From the NCBI RefSeq assembly GCF_002795245.1, contig NZ_PGVG01000029.1, positions 29,993 to 93,992 of the forward strand: a stretch of DNA of 64,000 bases, read 5' to 3'. Below the pieces are notes generated by a model. The model made no database searches, was not told where the DNA came from, and saw only the letters and a program-made list of their open reading frames with translations. The stretch comes from Bradyrhizobium forestalis. Lineage in GTDB: Bacteria; Pseudomonadota; Alphaproteobacteria; Rhizobiales; Xanthobacteraceae. Positions 36,113 to 44,729 of this stretch are shown piece after piece; position 1 is the stretch's first letter, and each line of letters starts with the position of its first letter. Position numbers and translations under genes: made by a program.

Positions 36113-38246
36113 GACCCAATGCGCCCCCCTCGGCGTGAGGCGCCATTGAACCGGCGGGCACGTGATTGACGACGAGGCCGGTCGGCACGGCCGCATATTT
36201 CGACAGTGCCGCGGCCACCCTGCGCATCGCGGACGAACCGAGCTCGCCGGCGCGCGCCACCAGGACGATCAGGTCCGCGTGCGCGGCCAGGGCGATGGCG
36301 TCGGGCTGCAAGGCGAGATTGCTGGCGTGCACGACGATCAGGTCGAATTCCGAACGAATATCGTCCTCGGGTCTTGCATCGGGTTTTCGGCCGGCGCTCA
36401 GGAGCTCGTCGATCGACTGAAGTCCCGCCGTGGTCGAGCCGTCGTGCCATTCGGTCACCGGCGACTGATGGCCTGCGAATTCCGGCTGGAGCCGGATCAG
36501 CACGCTCATCATGCCCCGATTCACGGCGGCGCGATTGAGGGAGCGCGCAACCGTGTTGCCGCCTGCGCTCTTGCCGACCGACAACACCAGCGCGACCTTG
36601 CAGCCGCGCACCGGCACGCGCTCAATGCGTTCGAGCAGCGGCCGCAGATGGGTGCCGAGATCAAGCTCGGAAGCAGCCGTGATCGGTCTTTGCCAGACCG
36701 TGTTGGTCCCGGCTCCGGACGCCAGCTCGGGGATGCGGGCCCAGACGGGAAGGCCGGACATCGCCTCGGCTCCGCGCGCTGCGCCGGCCGGAAGCTGGAC
36801 TTCCCGGCCGGACGCCTCCTCCGCGTCCACAGACGCAGGCGCCTGAACGGACCCGGGCTTGTCGGCGGATACGCTCGTCGTCGCCGCAACGGCGGCGGTC
36901 GACATCAACAGCGAGCCGATCGCCAGTGCCGCGAGCAGCAAGGCGAGCGGCGGACGCGTCGAGCGCAGTGGCGGAATGGCGATCGAGGCGATCTTGGTCT
37001 GGGACGCCTGCAGCTGACGCTGCTCACTGGTGGTCTTGAACCGCGACAGGAACTGCTCGTAGATGTTCCTGTTGGCATCGGCGTCGCGCTGCAGCTCCTG
37101 CAGCTTCACCAGCGCCTGGCCGTCGACCAGCATCTTGGTCTCGACCGCCTTGAGCTGCTTTTCCAGCGCGTTCTGCTGCTCCAGCTGGGCCTCATATTCG
37201 GATTTGGCCGTGTCGATGTTCTTCTTCCGCTCGATCTCGATCTGCCGGTTGATATCCGCCAGCTGGCTGTAGGAGATCGCGAGGTCGGGATGGCGGTCGC
37301 CATACACCGCCTTCTTCTGCGCGATCTGGTCGTTCAGAGCCGAGCGCTGCGTGCGCAGCATGCTCAGGAGGTCCTGCTTCACCGGCCCTTCGACATTCGC
37401 CTTGAGATCGCGTTGCACCTGCTCGTAGCGCGCCTTGGCCTCCTCGGTGCGCGCGCGCGCGGCGGAGACCTGCTGGGTGAGGTCGGTCACCCGCAATTGC
37501 TGCGTGGTGGATTCCTTGCCGGCATTGACGATGTTGTGCTCGAGCCGGAAGGCGGCGACGGCGTCTTCCGACGCGCGCAGGCGCTCGCTCAGCGTCTTCA
37601 GCCGGTCCTTGAGCCAGTCGGCCGCCTCGTCGGTCGCCTCGGTGCGGACGCGGCCCTGGCTGGCAACGAACGCCTCGGCGATCGCATTGGCGTAGTAAGC
37701 GGCCCGGTCCGGGCGGTTCGAGGTGAAGGAAATCGCAATGACGTAGGTGAGCCCGCGCCGGGTGATCTCGAGGCGGTTGCGGAATTTTTCGAGCAGGCGC
37801 GTCATGTCGGTATAGCCGCCCGCGACGTCCTCGTCGTCCGCGATCTTGAGCTGCTCGATCAGGGGCCGGAGAAAGCCGTCGGATTTGGCAATCTCGATCT
37901 GGCTCTGAAGCGCCGCGGCATCCTGGCCGATGCCGGGCAGCACGTCCTGATCCGAGGTCACGCGCAGCTCGCGGGGATCGAGCACGACCAGGGCCGTCGC
38001 GGCGTAGCGGACCGGAAGGACCATCAGAACCACGACGCCGAGGGCGAACAGCGCCAGGGCCAGCGTCAGAATGCGCCGGCCATTCTCGCGCAGGAAGGCG
38101 AGCGTGCCGGAGACGGTCAGCGATCCCTTGATCAGTCCCGGCCCGGTGCCGTCAGGCTTCGCCTTCGCAGCCCGCGGCGCTTCCCACGAAGCCGCTTGCT
38201 CCGTCGGGGCGATGCTTCGCGGAGATGCGCGGCTACCGAACGCCAT
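36102..38246 (-). CDS. Wzz-type polysaccharide co-polymerase with degenerate tyrosine-kinase-like domain
   Basis: A 714-residue inner-membrane protein. A Wzz/GumC N-domain with two membrane helices (about 58-82 and 465-485) brackets a long periplasmic coiled-coil region (about 180-440). C-terminal residues about 550-700 resemble the cytoplasmic BY-kinase of ExoP/Wzc, but the Walker A is altered: VLSVGKSAGGNTVARSLN has Asn where the GK[ST] Lys is expected, and no tyrosine cluster exists at the tail. It probably controls chain length in exopolysaccharide export, without kinase activity. Polysaccharide synthesis genes are not in the window. Start at 38246. Confidence 0.88.
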   Translation of the reverse strand: MAFGSRASPRSIAPTEQAASWEAPRAAKAKPDGTGPGLIKGSLTVSGTLAFLRENGRRILTLALALFALGVVVLMVLPVRYAATALVVLDPRELRVTSDQDVLPGIGQDAAALQSQIEIAKSDGFLRPLIEQLKIADDEDVAGGYTDMTRLLEKFRNRLEITRRGLTYVIAISFTSNRPDRAAYYANAIAEAFVASQGRVRTEATDEAADWLKDRLKTLSERLRASEDAVAAFRLEHNIVNAGKESTTQQLRVTDLTQQVSAARARTEEAKARYEQVQRDLKANVEGPVKQDLLSMLRTQRSALNDQIAQKKAVYGDRHPDLAISYSQLADINRQIEIERKKNIDTAKSEYEAQLEQQNALEKQLKAVETKMLVDGQALVKLQELQRDADANRNIYEQFLSRFKTTSEQRQLQASQTKIASIAIPPLRSTRPPLALLLAALAIGSLLMSTAAVAATTSVSADKPGSVQAPASVDAEEASGREVQLPAGAARGAEAMSGLPVWARIPELASGAGTNTVWQRPITAASELDLGTHLRPLLERIERVPVRGCKVALVLSVGKSAGGNTVARSLNRAAVNRGMMSVLIRLQPEFAGHQSPVTEWHDGSTTAGLQSIDELLSAGRKPDARPEDDIRSEFDLIVVHASNLALQPDAIALAAHADLIVLVARAGELGSSAMRRVAAALSKYAAVPTGLVVNHVPAGSMAPHAEGGALGLAV

Positions 38247-38345
38247 GGGGTTGGACTCGAAATCAACTGACTGTCATAGCTCAGAGGCTTGTTACACCGT
38301 AAATATCCATGGTTAACCGCCGGTTACGGCCGCCGTGCGAAGCCA

Positions 38346-38975
38346 TCATGGCACGCGGCTCGGCCATGCCGGCGGCGACGGCGTCTTGGTCTTGGCCGGA
38401 GGCCCGAGCTCGACATGGCTGAGCAGGCAGGACCGCAGCGTCTCGATTTCCGGACAATCGGCGGTGCCGAGCGGGCCGATCAGGAAGCCGCTATCCAGAG
38501 GCTCGCACCTGTAGCCTGGGCAGCGCTGCACCCGGTCCGCGATCACGACATCGACCTTGCCTTCGAGCAGCTCGTGCAGCCCGGCCGGCTGGCTGATGCG
38601 AATGGCGACCTGGGGCTGGGCCCGGCGGAACCGCGAAAGGCGCACCCGCAATGCATCGACGGCAAAGCTCGCGTGGAGCCCGATATGCAGCAGGCTCGTG
38701 ACGCCCTCAGGCCTGAGCTCGGCAGTGGCCTCGGCAAGGCAACGAAACGCCTGACGCACGTGCGCCAGATAGGTTTCGCCGCCGGACGTCAGGATGACCT
38801 GCCGCGTCCGCCGCTCGAACAGCTGCACGCCCAGCCGCTCCTCCAGCAGGCGGACTTGCTGACTGACGGCACCGGCCGTGACGTGCAGCTCGTGAGCGGC
38901 CTGCTTGAAGCTGAGATGGCGGGCGGCGGCCTCGAAGGCGCGCAGGGCATTGAGTGGCGGCAGCAGATACGTCAT
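38346..38975 (-). CDS. Shortened LysR-family regulator
   Basis: A 209-residue LysR-type protein. The winged helix-turn-helix (about 5-65) reads AFEAAARHLSFKQAAHELHVTAGAVSQQVRLLEERLG, split in two here, and resembles GcvA-type members. LysR proteins normally have about 300 residues; this one ends after the first lobe of the ligand domain and lacks the second (CLLSHVEL near the end). It may be truncated or a natural short form. It is divergent from the MFS gene at 39118 and would be its regulator. The ATG at 38975 was preferred over 39035. Confidence 0.82.
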   Translation of the reverse strand: MTYLLPPLNALRAFEAAARHLSFKQAAHELHVTAGAVSQQVRLLEERLGVQLFERRTRQVILTSGGETYLAHVRQAFRCLAEATAELRPEGVTSLLHIGLHASFAVDALRVRLSRFRRAQPQVAIRISQPAGLHELLEGKVDVVIADRVQRCPGYRCEPLDSGFLIGPLGTADCPEIETLRSCLLSHVELGPPAKTKTPSPPAWPSRVP

Positions 38976-39052
38976 GGCCGGCTCCAGGAGAAGCGGAAAG
39001 CTCGGGAAGATGCATGAGTTTCGTTCGCTCGACAAAAGAGAAATCCTGCTTT

Positions 39053-39064
39053 GTCACTGGTGAC
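39053..39064. promoter_or_regulatory. Short palindrome in the LysR/MFS divergent gap
   Basis: GTCAC-TG-GTGAC is a perfect inverted repeat between the divergent LysR and MFS genes. It might be part of a LysR site, but the T-N11-A pattern is not clear. Confidence 0.3.
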
Positions 39065-39117
39065 GGCGGGCGATACCCCGGGGCCGACCTCCACGCCGCC
39101 CGAGGAAACCTGCCGCC

Positions 39118-40359
39118 GTGCCGCCTGACATGCCGTCGATCGAGACTCCCTATTCCTGGATTCGTCTTTCCGCCTCCATCACTCTCAGCACACTGGGCTG
39201 CGTCGGGATGTGGTCCCTGGTCGTGGCCTTGCCTGCGGTGCAGGCCGACTTCAATGCGCCTCGCGCCGAGGCGACCTTGCCCTACACGCTCGCCATCATC
39301 GGCTTCATGATCGGCGGCATCATCGTCGGCCGCTTGGCGGATCGCTTCGGCATCCTGCCGCCGCTGGCCGGCGGCACGATCCTGATGAGCCTCGGTTACG
39401 TCCTCACCGCCTTCGCGCCCAACCTGTCGGTCTTTGCGATGATCTGCGGCCTCACGATCGGACTCGGCGGCGCGGCGAGCTTCGCACCCCTGGTGGCCGA
39501 CACCTCACTGTGGTTCGACAGGCACCGCGGCCTCGCCGTTTCCCTGGCGACGGCCGGCAGCTCCCTGGCCGGAGTGGTCTGGCCGCCTATCGTCCAGCAC
39601 GCCATCGCCGCGATCGGCTGGCGGCAGACACATATCGGCATCGGCCTGCTCTGCCTCGCAACGATGCTGCCGCTCTCCCTGGTTCTGCTGCGCCGGCCAA
39701 TCTTCCAGAAGGCGACGCCCGCAGCGGCGAGCCCCGGTGGCACGATGCAGGCCATCGGCCTCTCCCCCGGTGCCACCCAGGGCCTGCTCGCCCTCGCCGG
39801 GATGTGCTGCTGCGTCGCCATGTCGATGCCGCAGGTGCATCTGGTCGCCTATTGCGGCGACCTCGGCTACGGCGCTGCGCGCGGCGCCGAGATGCTGGCG
39901 GTCATGCTCGGCTTTAGCGTGGCGAGCCGCCTGATCTTCGGCTGGCTGTTGAACCTCATCGGCGGCCTGCCGACCTTGCTGCTGGGCTCGGCCATGCAGG
40001 CCACGGCCCTCGCGCTTTATCTGCCGTTCAACGGGCTGGCCTCACTCTACGTCGTTTCCGCTGTTTTCGGCCTGGCGCAGGGTGGCATCGTGCCGAGTTA
40101 TGCGGTGATCATCCGTGAGCTGTTCCCGGCGCAAGAGGCCGGCTTTCGCGTCAGCCTCGCCATCTCGGTCACGCTCGCCGGCATGGCGCTGGGAGGCTGG
40201 ATGGCCGGCGCGATCTACGACTGGACCGGCTCCTACGCTTCCGCGCTGATCAATGGCATCGCCTGGAATATCGCGAACATGGCGATCGCAGCCTGGCTGC
40301 TGGAGCGCCAGCGTCGGCGTGCCGTCGGCGTCTGCGCGGCGAGCGCAGCGCTCAGCTGA
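39118..40359 (+). CDS. MFS transporter
   Basis: A 413-residue membrane protein with twelve predicted helices. The loop-2/3 motif GRLADRFGILPPLAGG is the MFS signature G-x-x-x-D-R-x-G-R variant; the second half repeats the pattern. The profile resembles oxalate/formate-like or monocarboxylate permeases. A GTG at 39118 after GAGGAAA is the likely start; an ATG at 39130 is an alternative. Divergence from a LysR regulator suggests substrate-inducible uptake. It converges on the dehydrogenase gene with an eight-base overlap at the 3' ends. Substrate unknown. Confidence 0.87.
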   Translation: MPPDMPSIETPYSWIRLSASITLSTLGCVGMWSLVVALPAVQADFNAPRAEATLPYTLAIIGFMIGGIIVGRLADRFGILPPLAGGTILMSLGYVLTAFAPNLSVFAMICGLTIGLGGAASFAPLVADTSLWFDRHRGLAVSLATAGSSLAGVVWPPIVQHAIAAIGWRQTHIGIGLLCLATMLPLSLVLLRRPIFQKATPAAASPGGTMQAIGLSPGATQGLLALAGMCCCVAMSMPQVHLVAYCGDLGYGAARGAEMLAVMLGFSVASRLIFGWLLNLIGGLPTLLLGSAMQATALALYLPFNGLASLYVVSAVFGLAQGGIVPSYAVIIRELFPAQEAGFRVSLAISVTLAGMALGGWMAGAIYDWTGSYASALINGIAWNIANMAIAAWLLERQRRRAVGVCAASAALS

Positions 40360-41395
40360 TGTTCAGCAGGATCCGTCCCGATGTGCCGCTGCGCATCAGG
40401 TCCAGCGCGTCGTTGATGTCATCGAGCGCGAACTCGTGGGTCACGATGCCGCGGTAGCTCACCTTGCCGGCATCGCTGAGGCGAACCAGGCGCGGGATAT
40501 CGCGCGCGGGCTGGCATTGCCCGCCTTCCGAGCCCTTCAGCACCTTCTCGAAGTGTAACGGCAGCGTATAGATCTCGGCCTTCTCGCGGGGAACACCGAC
40601 AAGGATGCAGCGGCCTTTCTTCGCCGTGATCTCGTAGGCGAGCTCGATCAGGTTCTTGACGCCCGTGGTCTCGACGACCTTGTCGGGCCCATCGGCCCCC
40701 GTGATGGAGCGAACCTCGGCGGCCACATCCTTCACCGCCTCGGAATTGATGGTGTGGGTGGCGCCGAAATCCCTCGCCATCGCCAGCTTGTTGTCGAGGC
40801 GGTCGATCGCAATGACCGGCCAGGCGCCGACCATCGCGGCAAATTGCACGATGTTCAATCCGACGCCGCCGACGCCGAACACGACGACGGCTTCGCCGAT
40901 GGCGATCTGTGCATCGTTGTTGACGACGCCGAGCGCGGTCGTCACCGCGCAGCCGAGCAGCGGCGCGCTGGTGCGATCGATCGAGGCGGGAACGGGCGTG
41001 ACGCGATTTTCCGACACCACGGCATATTCATTGAAGGTGGTGACCCAGCCCGCATTGAGCCGCTTGCCGCGCCAGGAATAGACCGGCGTATTGGACTGGA
41101 TGCCCTTGCCCGGCCGCCAATGCATGACGACGGTGTCGCCCTGCTTGCAGGAGACGACGCCGGGTCCGGTTTCGACGATGGTCGCCAGCGCCTCGTGCCC
41201 CAAAAGGTGCGGCAGGAACTTGTCGACGCCCTTGACGGCGTCGATCTCGTTGATCTGCGCGCCGCAGATGCTCGAGGTGTGCACGTGTGCCAGCACCTGA
41301 CCGTGCTCGAGCCTGTCAGGCAGGTTGAACTCGTCGACGATCAGCGGCTTGCCGGATTCGACGAGAATCGCGGCCTTTGCAGTCTTGATGTCCAT
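40352..41395 (-). CDS. Zinc-type alcohol dehydrogenase lacking structural zinc site
   Basis: A 347-residue MDR dehydrogenase. The catalytic zinc Cys is in SSICGAQINEID and the His in LLGHEALATIV. The four structural-zinc cysteines usually found about residues 95-115 of class III-like enzymes are absent, because VMHWRPGKGIQSNTPVYSW lacks Cys. The NAD-binding motif is VFGVGGVGLNIVQ, and TTGVKNLIELAYEI is typical. It is likely an alcohol or aldehyde dehydrogenase, with NAD as the probable cofactor. The start MDIKTAKAAIL at 41395 is 13 bases downstream of the methyltransferase stop, so they may be one operon. Confidence 0.87.
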   Translation of the reverse strand: MDIKTAKAAILVESGKPLIVDEFNLPDRLEHGQVLAHVHTSSICGAQINEIDAVKGVDKFLPHLLGHEALATIVETGPGVVSCKQGDTVVMHWRPGKGIQSNTPVYSWRGKRLNAGWVTTFNEYAVVSENRVTPVPASIDRTSAPLLGCAVTTALGVVNNDAQIAIGEAVVVFGVGGVGLNIVQFAAMVGAWPVIAIDRLDNKLAMARDFGATHTINSEAVKDVAAEVRSITGADGPDKVVETTGVKNLIELAYEITAKKGRCILVGVPREKAEIYTLPLHFEKVLKGSEGGQCQPARDIPRLVRLSDAGKVSYRGIVTHEFALDDINDALDLMRSGTSGRILLNIS

Positions 41396-41408
41396 GAGGC
41401 GCGCCCGG

Positions 41409-42074
41409 TCACTCGAAATAGATGAATTCGTAATCCCCGGTGTAGCCGAGCTTGCCGTACAGCCAGATCCATTCCGAGGTGTGCAGGATGGATTCCGCCG
41501 TCAGCGCCCAGCATTCGAGGTTGTGCAGCTCGGCGACGTTCCGGTAACCCTCGACCATGACGTATTTGTTCTTGCCGACCCGCTCGATCTGCTTGAGCGC
41601 CGCCTCGAGCTCGTAGAGCCTGAGATTGTGCAGGGTGCCGAGCGAGATGACGAGATCGAAACTGTCGTCGCCGTAGGGGTAGACGTCCTGGGCGCGATAG
41701 TTGAACAGGTACGGCCGCACCTGCTCGTGCGAATTGGCGAGACCATGCTTTGAGATGTCGAAGCCGACGACCTTCAGACCCGGCAGGATCTTCTGCATCT
41801 CGTACAGCAGAAAGCCCTTGCCGCAGCCGACGTCGAGCACGCTGGACCCGTCCTTCAGACCGTAGGTCTCGATCAGCGCCTTGGCGACCGGCGCCCAGCG
41901 GCCCTCGATGAAACGGTAGCCGCCGTAGCCGAAGCGGCGGTCGCCGTCCCAATAATCGGCCTCGTATTCCCGCGCCTTCAGCGAGCAGCCGATCTTGTCG
42001 TCGTTCATGCGGCCCATGTAGTCGCGCTTGGTCGCAGTATGCAGTGGTGTCACGATATTCAGGAGTCGTCCCAT
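41409..42074 (-). CDS. Class I SAM-dependent methyltransferase
   Basis: A 221-residue protein. Motif I is VLDVGCGKGFLLYEM (about residue 79), motif II LKVVGFDISKHGL, and the later part DDSFDLVISLGTLHNL is a typical methyltransferase post-motif. The C-terminus is aromatic-rich (EWIWLYGKLGYTGDYEFIYFE). The start at 42074 (MGRLLNIV) follows GAGGG; an earlier ATG at 42092 is possible. It probably acts on a small molecule, since nothing points to DNA or rRNA. Operon with the dehydrogenase is likely; the acceptor is unknown. Confidence 0.88.
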   Translation of the reverse strand: MGRLLNIVTPLHTATKRDYMGRMNDDKIGCSLKAREYEADYWDGDRRFGYGGYRFIEGRWAPVAKALIETYGLKDGSSVLDVGCGKGFLLYEMQKILPGLKVVGFDISKHGLANSHEQVRPYLFNYRAQDVYPYGDDSFDLVISLGTLHNLRLYELEAALKQIERVGKNKYVMVEGYRNVAELHNLECWALTAESILHTSEWIWLYGKLGYTGDYEFIYFE

Positions 42075-42383
42075 TGAGCCCTCGGATTCCATCACGCGCT
42101 GAGATTGTCTTGACTGGCCTGGGGAGCCTTGCACGTGAGCTGCGACTCGCCCTAGCATTTGTGCCGAAGGCCATCATTGTTTCAGATCAATGATGTGGAA
42201 ATCGTGCGGCGGCGCGGTATGTCGCGCACATCTTGATTCCACTGTCCGCCCCGGTATACGTTCGCACCATGATGTTCATGTCCACATTCTTCCCGCTGAT
42301 CTGAACGGCAGAGACGTCGTTCCGGCGCATCCGCGCCAATCAGACCAAACCGGCTGCGCGCGATGCCGAACGGAGAATGTGCA

Positions 42384-43175
42384 ATGCCTAGGACCGAACA
42401 GGTCGGCCTGACGCCTCGTCAGGTCCAGAACTTCATCGACAATGGTTTCGTCAAGATCGAGAACGCCTTCGGCACCGACCTGGCAAGGCGATGCAGGGAC
42501 GAGCTGTGGGCGGATATCGGCCTGTCGCCGGACGAACCTGAAAACTGGACCCAGCCCGTTGTCCGGGTCGGGTCAAAGGCTTCGCCCCCTTTCATTGAAG
42601 CCGCGAACGCGCCGCCCCTGCACAAGGCCTATGATCAACTCGCCGGTGCAGGGCGCTGGCTTGCGCCCACGGGCCTCGGAACCTTTCCGATCCGCTTCCC
42701 GTCACCCAAATCCCCTGGTGACGATGGCTGGCATGTGGACATGAGCTTTGGCACCGCCCATGCGGATTTCATGGAATGGCGCGCCAATGTGAAGAGCAGC
42801 GGGCGTGCGCTCCTGATGCTCTTCCTGTTCTCGGATGTCGGCGCCGATGATGCGCCTACGCGGATCCGTAAAGGCTCGCATGCGACGATCGCGCGGGAGC
42901 TGCTACCCTATGGCGAGACCGGTGCGACGCTCCGGCAGCTCGCTTCCGAGAACTGGACGTCGACGAAGGATTGCGAGATCGAGCTGGCGACCGGTGCGGC
43001 AGGCAGCGTCTATCTGTGCCATCCCTTTCTTGTTCACGCCGCGCAACCACATCGCGGCAAACGGCCGCGCTTCATGGCACAGCCGCCGCTGCTGCCGAAG
43101 GGCGAGTTTGATCCGGCATTGCCCCCTTCGCCGGTTCAGATCGCGATCCGGCGGGCGTGCGGGCTGGCGTTATAG
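42384..43175 (+). CDS. Phytanoyl-CoA dioxygenase (PhyH) family protein
   Basis: A 263-residue Fe(II)/2-oxoglutarate-type dioxygenase. The facial triad is visible: His and Asp in GWHVDMSF (about residues 121-123) and the distal His in HPFLVHAAQPHRGKRPRF (about residue 220), followed by the Arg that binds 2-oxoglutarate. Reaction: hydroxylation of a small hydrophobic or CoA-linked substrate. The start at 42384 follows a weak ACGGAGAA site. A strong hairpin terminator lies 12 bases after its stop. The neighbouring dehydrogenase and methyltransferase are on the other strand, so a shared pathway is only a possibility. Confidence 0.88.
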   Translation: MPRTEQVGLTPRQVQNFIDNGFVKIENAFGTDLARRCRDELWADIGLSPDEPENWTQPVVRVGSKASPPFIEAANAPPLHKAYDQLAGAGRWLAPTGLGTFPIRFPSPKSPGDDGWHVDMSFGTAHADFMEWRANVKSSGRALLMLFLFSDVGADDAPTRIRKGSHATIARELLPYGETGATLRQLASENWTSTKDCEIELATGAAGSVYLCHPFLVHAAQPHRGKRPRFMAQPPLLPKGEFDPALPPSPVQIAIRRACGLAL

Positions 43176-43186
43176 TCGGACGACAT

Positions 43187-43209
43187 CCGGGACCGCTGAG
43201 CGGTCCCGG
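43187..43209. terminator. Hairpin terminator-like structure
   Basis: CCGGGACCGCT-G-AGCGGTCCCGG is a perfect 11-base inverted repeat with a one-base centre, 12 bases after the PhyH stop. No T-run follows, so intrinsic termination would be weak or depend on the strong stem. Confidence 0.65.
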
Positions 43210-43291
43210 GAATTGATGGATTCACCGCCGCCGAACGACAATCACCGGAACGTTTGCTTTGGATACGAAGCAATCGTTCCGATTTGAGGCG

Positions 43292-43308
43292 ATGGCATAT
43301 TATGCCAT
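43292..43308. promoter_or_regulatory. parD operator, copy 1
   Basis: ATGGCATA-T-TATGCCAT is a perfect 8-1-8 palindrome 34 bases before the orphan parD start. The arms are identical to those at 49912-49928 before the second parD, so it is the likely site of ParD autorepression. Confidence 0.75.
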
Positions 43309-43341
43309 ATGGCCTCGCTTTCGAATATTTGGAGGATGCGG

Positions 43342-43629
43342 ATGCCGACCAGAAATGTCGTGCTGACCGAGCGCCAGGAAGAGCTTCTCGAAACCCTCGT
43401 CGAGTCCGGCCGCTACCAGAATGCCAGCGAAGTGCTGCGTGACGGGCTGCGGCTCGTGGAGCAGCGCGAGGCGGAGGATGCAGGCAAGCTGAAAGCTTTG
43501 CGGGCAGCGGCTCGCGCCGGCGTAGGGGCACTCGATCGGGGAGGCTTCAAAGAATTCGGAAATATCGAGGAGCTGCAGACCTATCTGAATGACCTCGCGG
43601 AGAAGGTCATCTCCCGAACCGCCGAATAG
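43342..43629 (+). CDS. parD: ParD-family antitoxin, orphan copy
   Basis: A 95-residue ParD/CopG-type antitoxin (ribbon-helix-helix at the N-terminus, MPTRNVVLTERQEELLETL, and helical toxin-binding tail). It has a GGAGG ribosome site. It shares 86 of 95 residues with the intact copy at 49964-50251. The expected parE does not follow: the ATGGCCGAGCGGAGATGG start of the toxin is kept, then the sequence diverges. The gene may therefore serve as an anti-addiction or decoy antitoxin for the intact pair, or be a relic. It has the same palindromic operator as the other copy. Confidence 0.88.
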   Translation: MPTRNVVLTERQEELLETLVESGRYQNASEVLRDGLRLVEQREAEDAGKLKALRAAARAGVGALDRGGFKEFGNIEELQTYLNDLAEKVISRTAE

Positions 43630-43636
43630 AGCCGTC

Positions 43637-43672
43637 ATGGCCGAGCGGAGATGGCAACGAGCCCGATGCCGA
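43637..43672 (+). pseudogene. parE: Truncated parE stub
   Basis: After the orphan parD stop, ATGGCCGAGCGGAGATGG matches the start of the intact parE (ATGGCTGGGCGGAGATGG) in 16 of 18 bases, and the spacer GAGCCGTC is the same. Similarity ends after about six codons, at the boundary of the opposite-strand Bug gene. The toxin coding sequence has been deleted or replaced. Confidence 0.75.
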
Positions 43673-44707
43673 CTATTGCACCTCGATATTCGCGTCCTTG
43701 ACCAGCTTGCGCCAGCGCTCCTCCTCCTGCCGAACATAGCGATCGAGCTCTTCAGGGGCGCTGCCCACCATGATGAGGCCTTCGTTGGCCGCCAGTTGCT
43801 TGAAGGCACCGGACTGAACGGCCTTTGCGACCGCCTGATTCAGGCGCGCAATCACCGGAGCAGGCGTCTTGGCCGGAGCGTACAATCCGTACCAGGACTC
43901 GGCGGCGTAGCCGGGCACCCCGGCCTCGGCGACAGCAGGCAATTGCGGGAACGCGGCCGAACGCTCGGCGGATGTGACGGCCAATGCCCGGAGCTGACCG
44001 GCAGCCACCAGCGACGCCGCGCTTGCCACCGTGGTGAACATCACGTCGATCTGCCCACCCAGGAGATCACTGATTGCAGGCGCGGCGCCCTTGTAGGGCA
44101 CCGCCGTCATCTTGACGTTTGCCATGGCGTTGAACAGCTCGCCGGCAAGATGAGCCGAGGTGCCGATGCCGAACGTGCCGAAATTGAGCTTGCCCGGCTT
44201 GGCCTTGGCCTCAGCGATCAAATCGGCGATCGAGTTGATCTTCGACGCCGGGTTTACGACGACAATATTGAAGGAGCGCGCGATCAGCGAAACTGCCGCG
44301 AAATCCTTGTGCGGATCGAACGGCAGCTTGGTGTACAGGCTCGGGTTGACCGCGTGCGCGAAGGTCGCCATCAGCAGCGAATAGCCGTCGGGCTCGCTCG
44401 TCGCCACCGTCTGGGTGCCGATGATGGTGCCGGCGCCCGGCTTGTTCTCGATGATGACGGATTTACCGAGGTCCGCCTGGATTTCCTGCGCCGTCGTGCG
44501 CGCGATGATGTCGGTCCCGCCGCCGGCTGCGAAGGGCACCACGATCTTGATGATCTTTTCGGGATACTCAGCCCGCGCCGGCGCCACTCCAAGCCCCGCG
44601 ACGATCGGCAAGGCGGCACAGGCGAGGATGGCGAAGTTCAGCCAGCGCCGCACGGCAAAACCCTTCCCGCGAGCACTGTGGTAATTGATGATTTCGCCAA
44701 TGGCCAT
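43673..44707 (-). CDS. Bug-family periplasmic substrate-binding protein (TctC-like)
   Basis: A 344-residue receptor. A signal peptide (RRWLNFAILACAALPIVAGLG, cleavage after PARA) precedes the Bug domain: EKIIKIVVPFAAGGGTDIIART at the N-terminus of the mature part, NFGTFGIGTSAHLAGELF, and the Asp-containing AVPYKGAAPAISDLLGGQIDVMF. Such proteins bind carboxylates for tripartite tricarboxylate transporters, but no TctA/TctB permease is in the window. The start is uncertain: ATGs at 44737, 44719 and 44707 are possible, and the last has a GGAG site. It closes the operon of the ligase and the hydratase. Confidence 0.88.
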   Translation of the reverse strand: MAIGEIINYHSARGKGFAVRRWLNFAILACAALPIVAGLGVAPARAEYPEKIIKIVVPFAAGGGTDIIARTTAQEIQADLGKSVIIENKPGAGTIIGTQTVATSEPDGYSLLMATFAHAVNPSLYTKLPFDPHKDFAAVSLIARSFNIVVVNPASKINSIADLIAEAKAKPGKLNFGTFGIGTSAHLAGELFNAMANVKMTAVPYKGAAPAISDLLGGQIDVMFTTVASAASLVAAGQLRALAVTSAERSAAFPQLPAVAEAGVPGYAAESWYGLYAPAKTPAPVIARLNQAVAKAVQSGAFKQLAANEGLIMVGSAPEELDRYVRQEEERWRKLVKDANIEVQ

Positions 44708-44729
44708 CTGGAGCTCCATCCGATTTTGT

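Noticed and set aside
36162..38270. Long plus-strand open frame opposite the Wzz-type gene
   Set aside because: Antisense shadow; no domain, no ribosome site, and the opposite strand has clear Wzz features.
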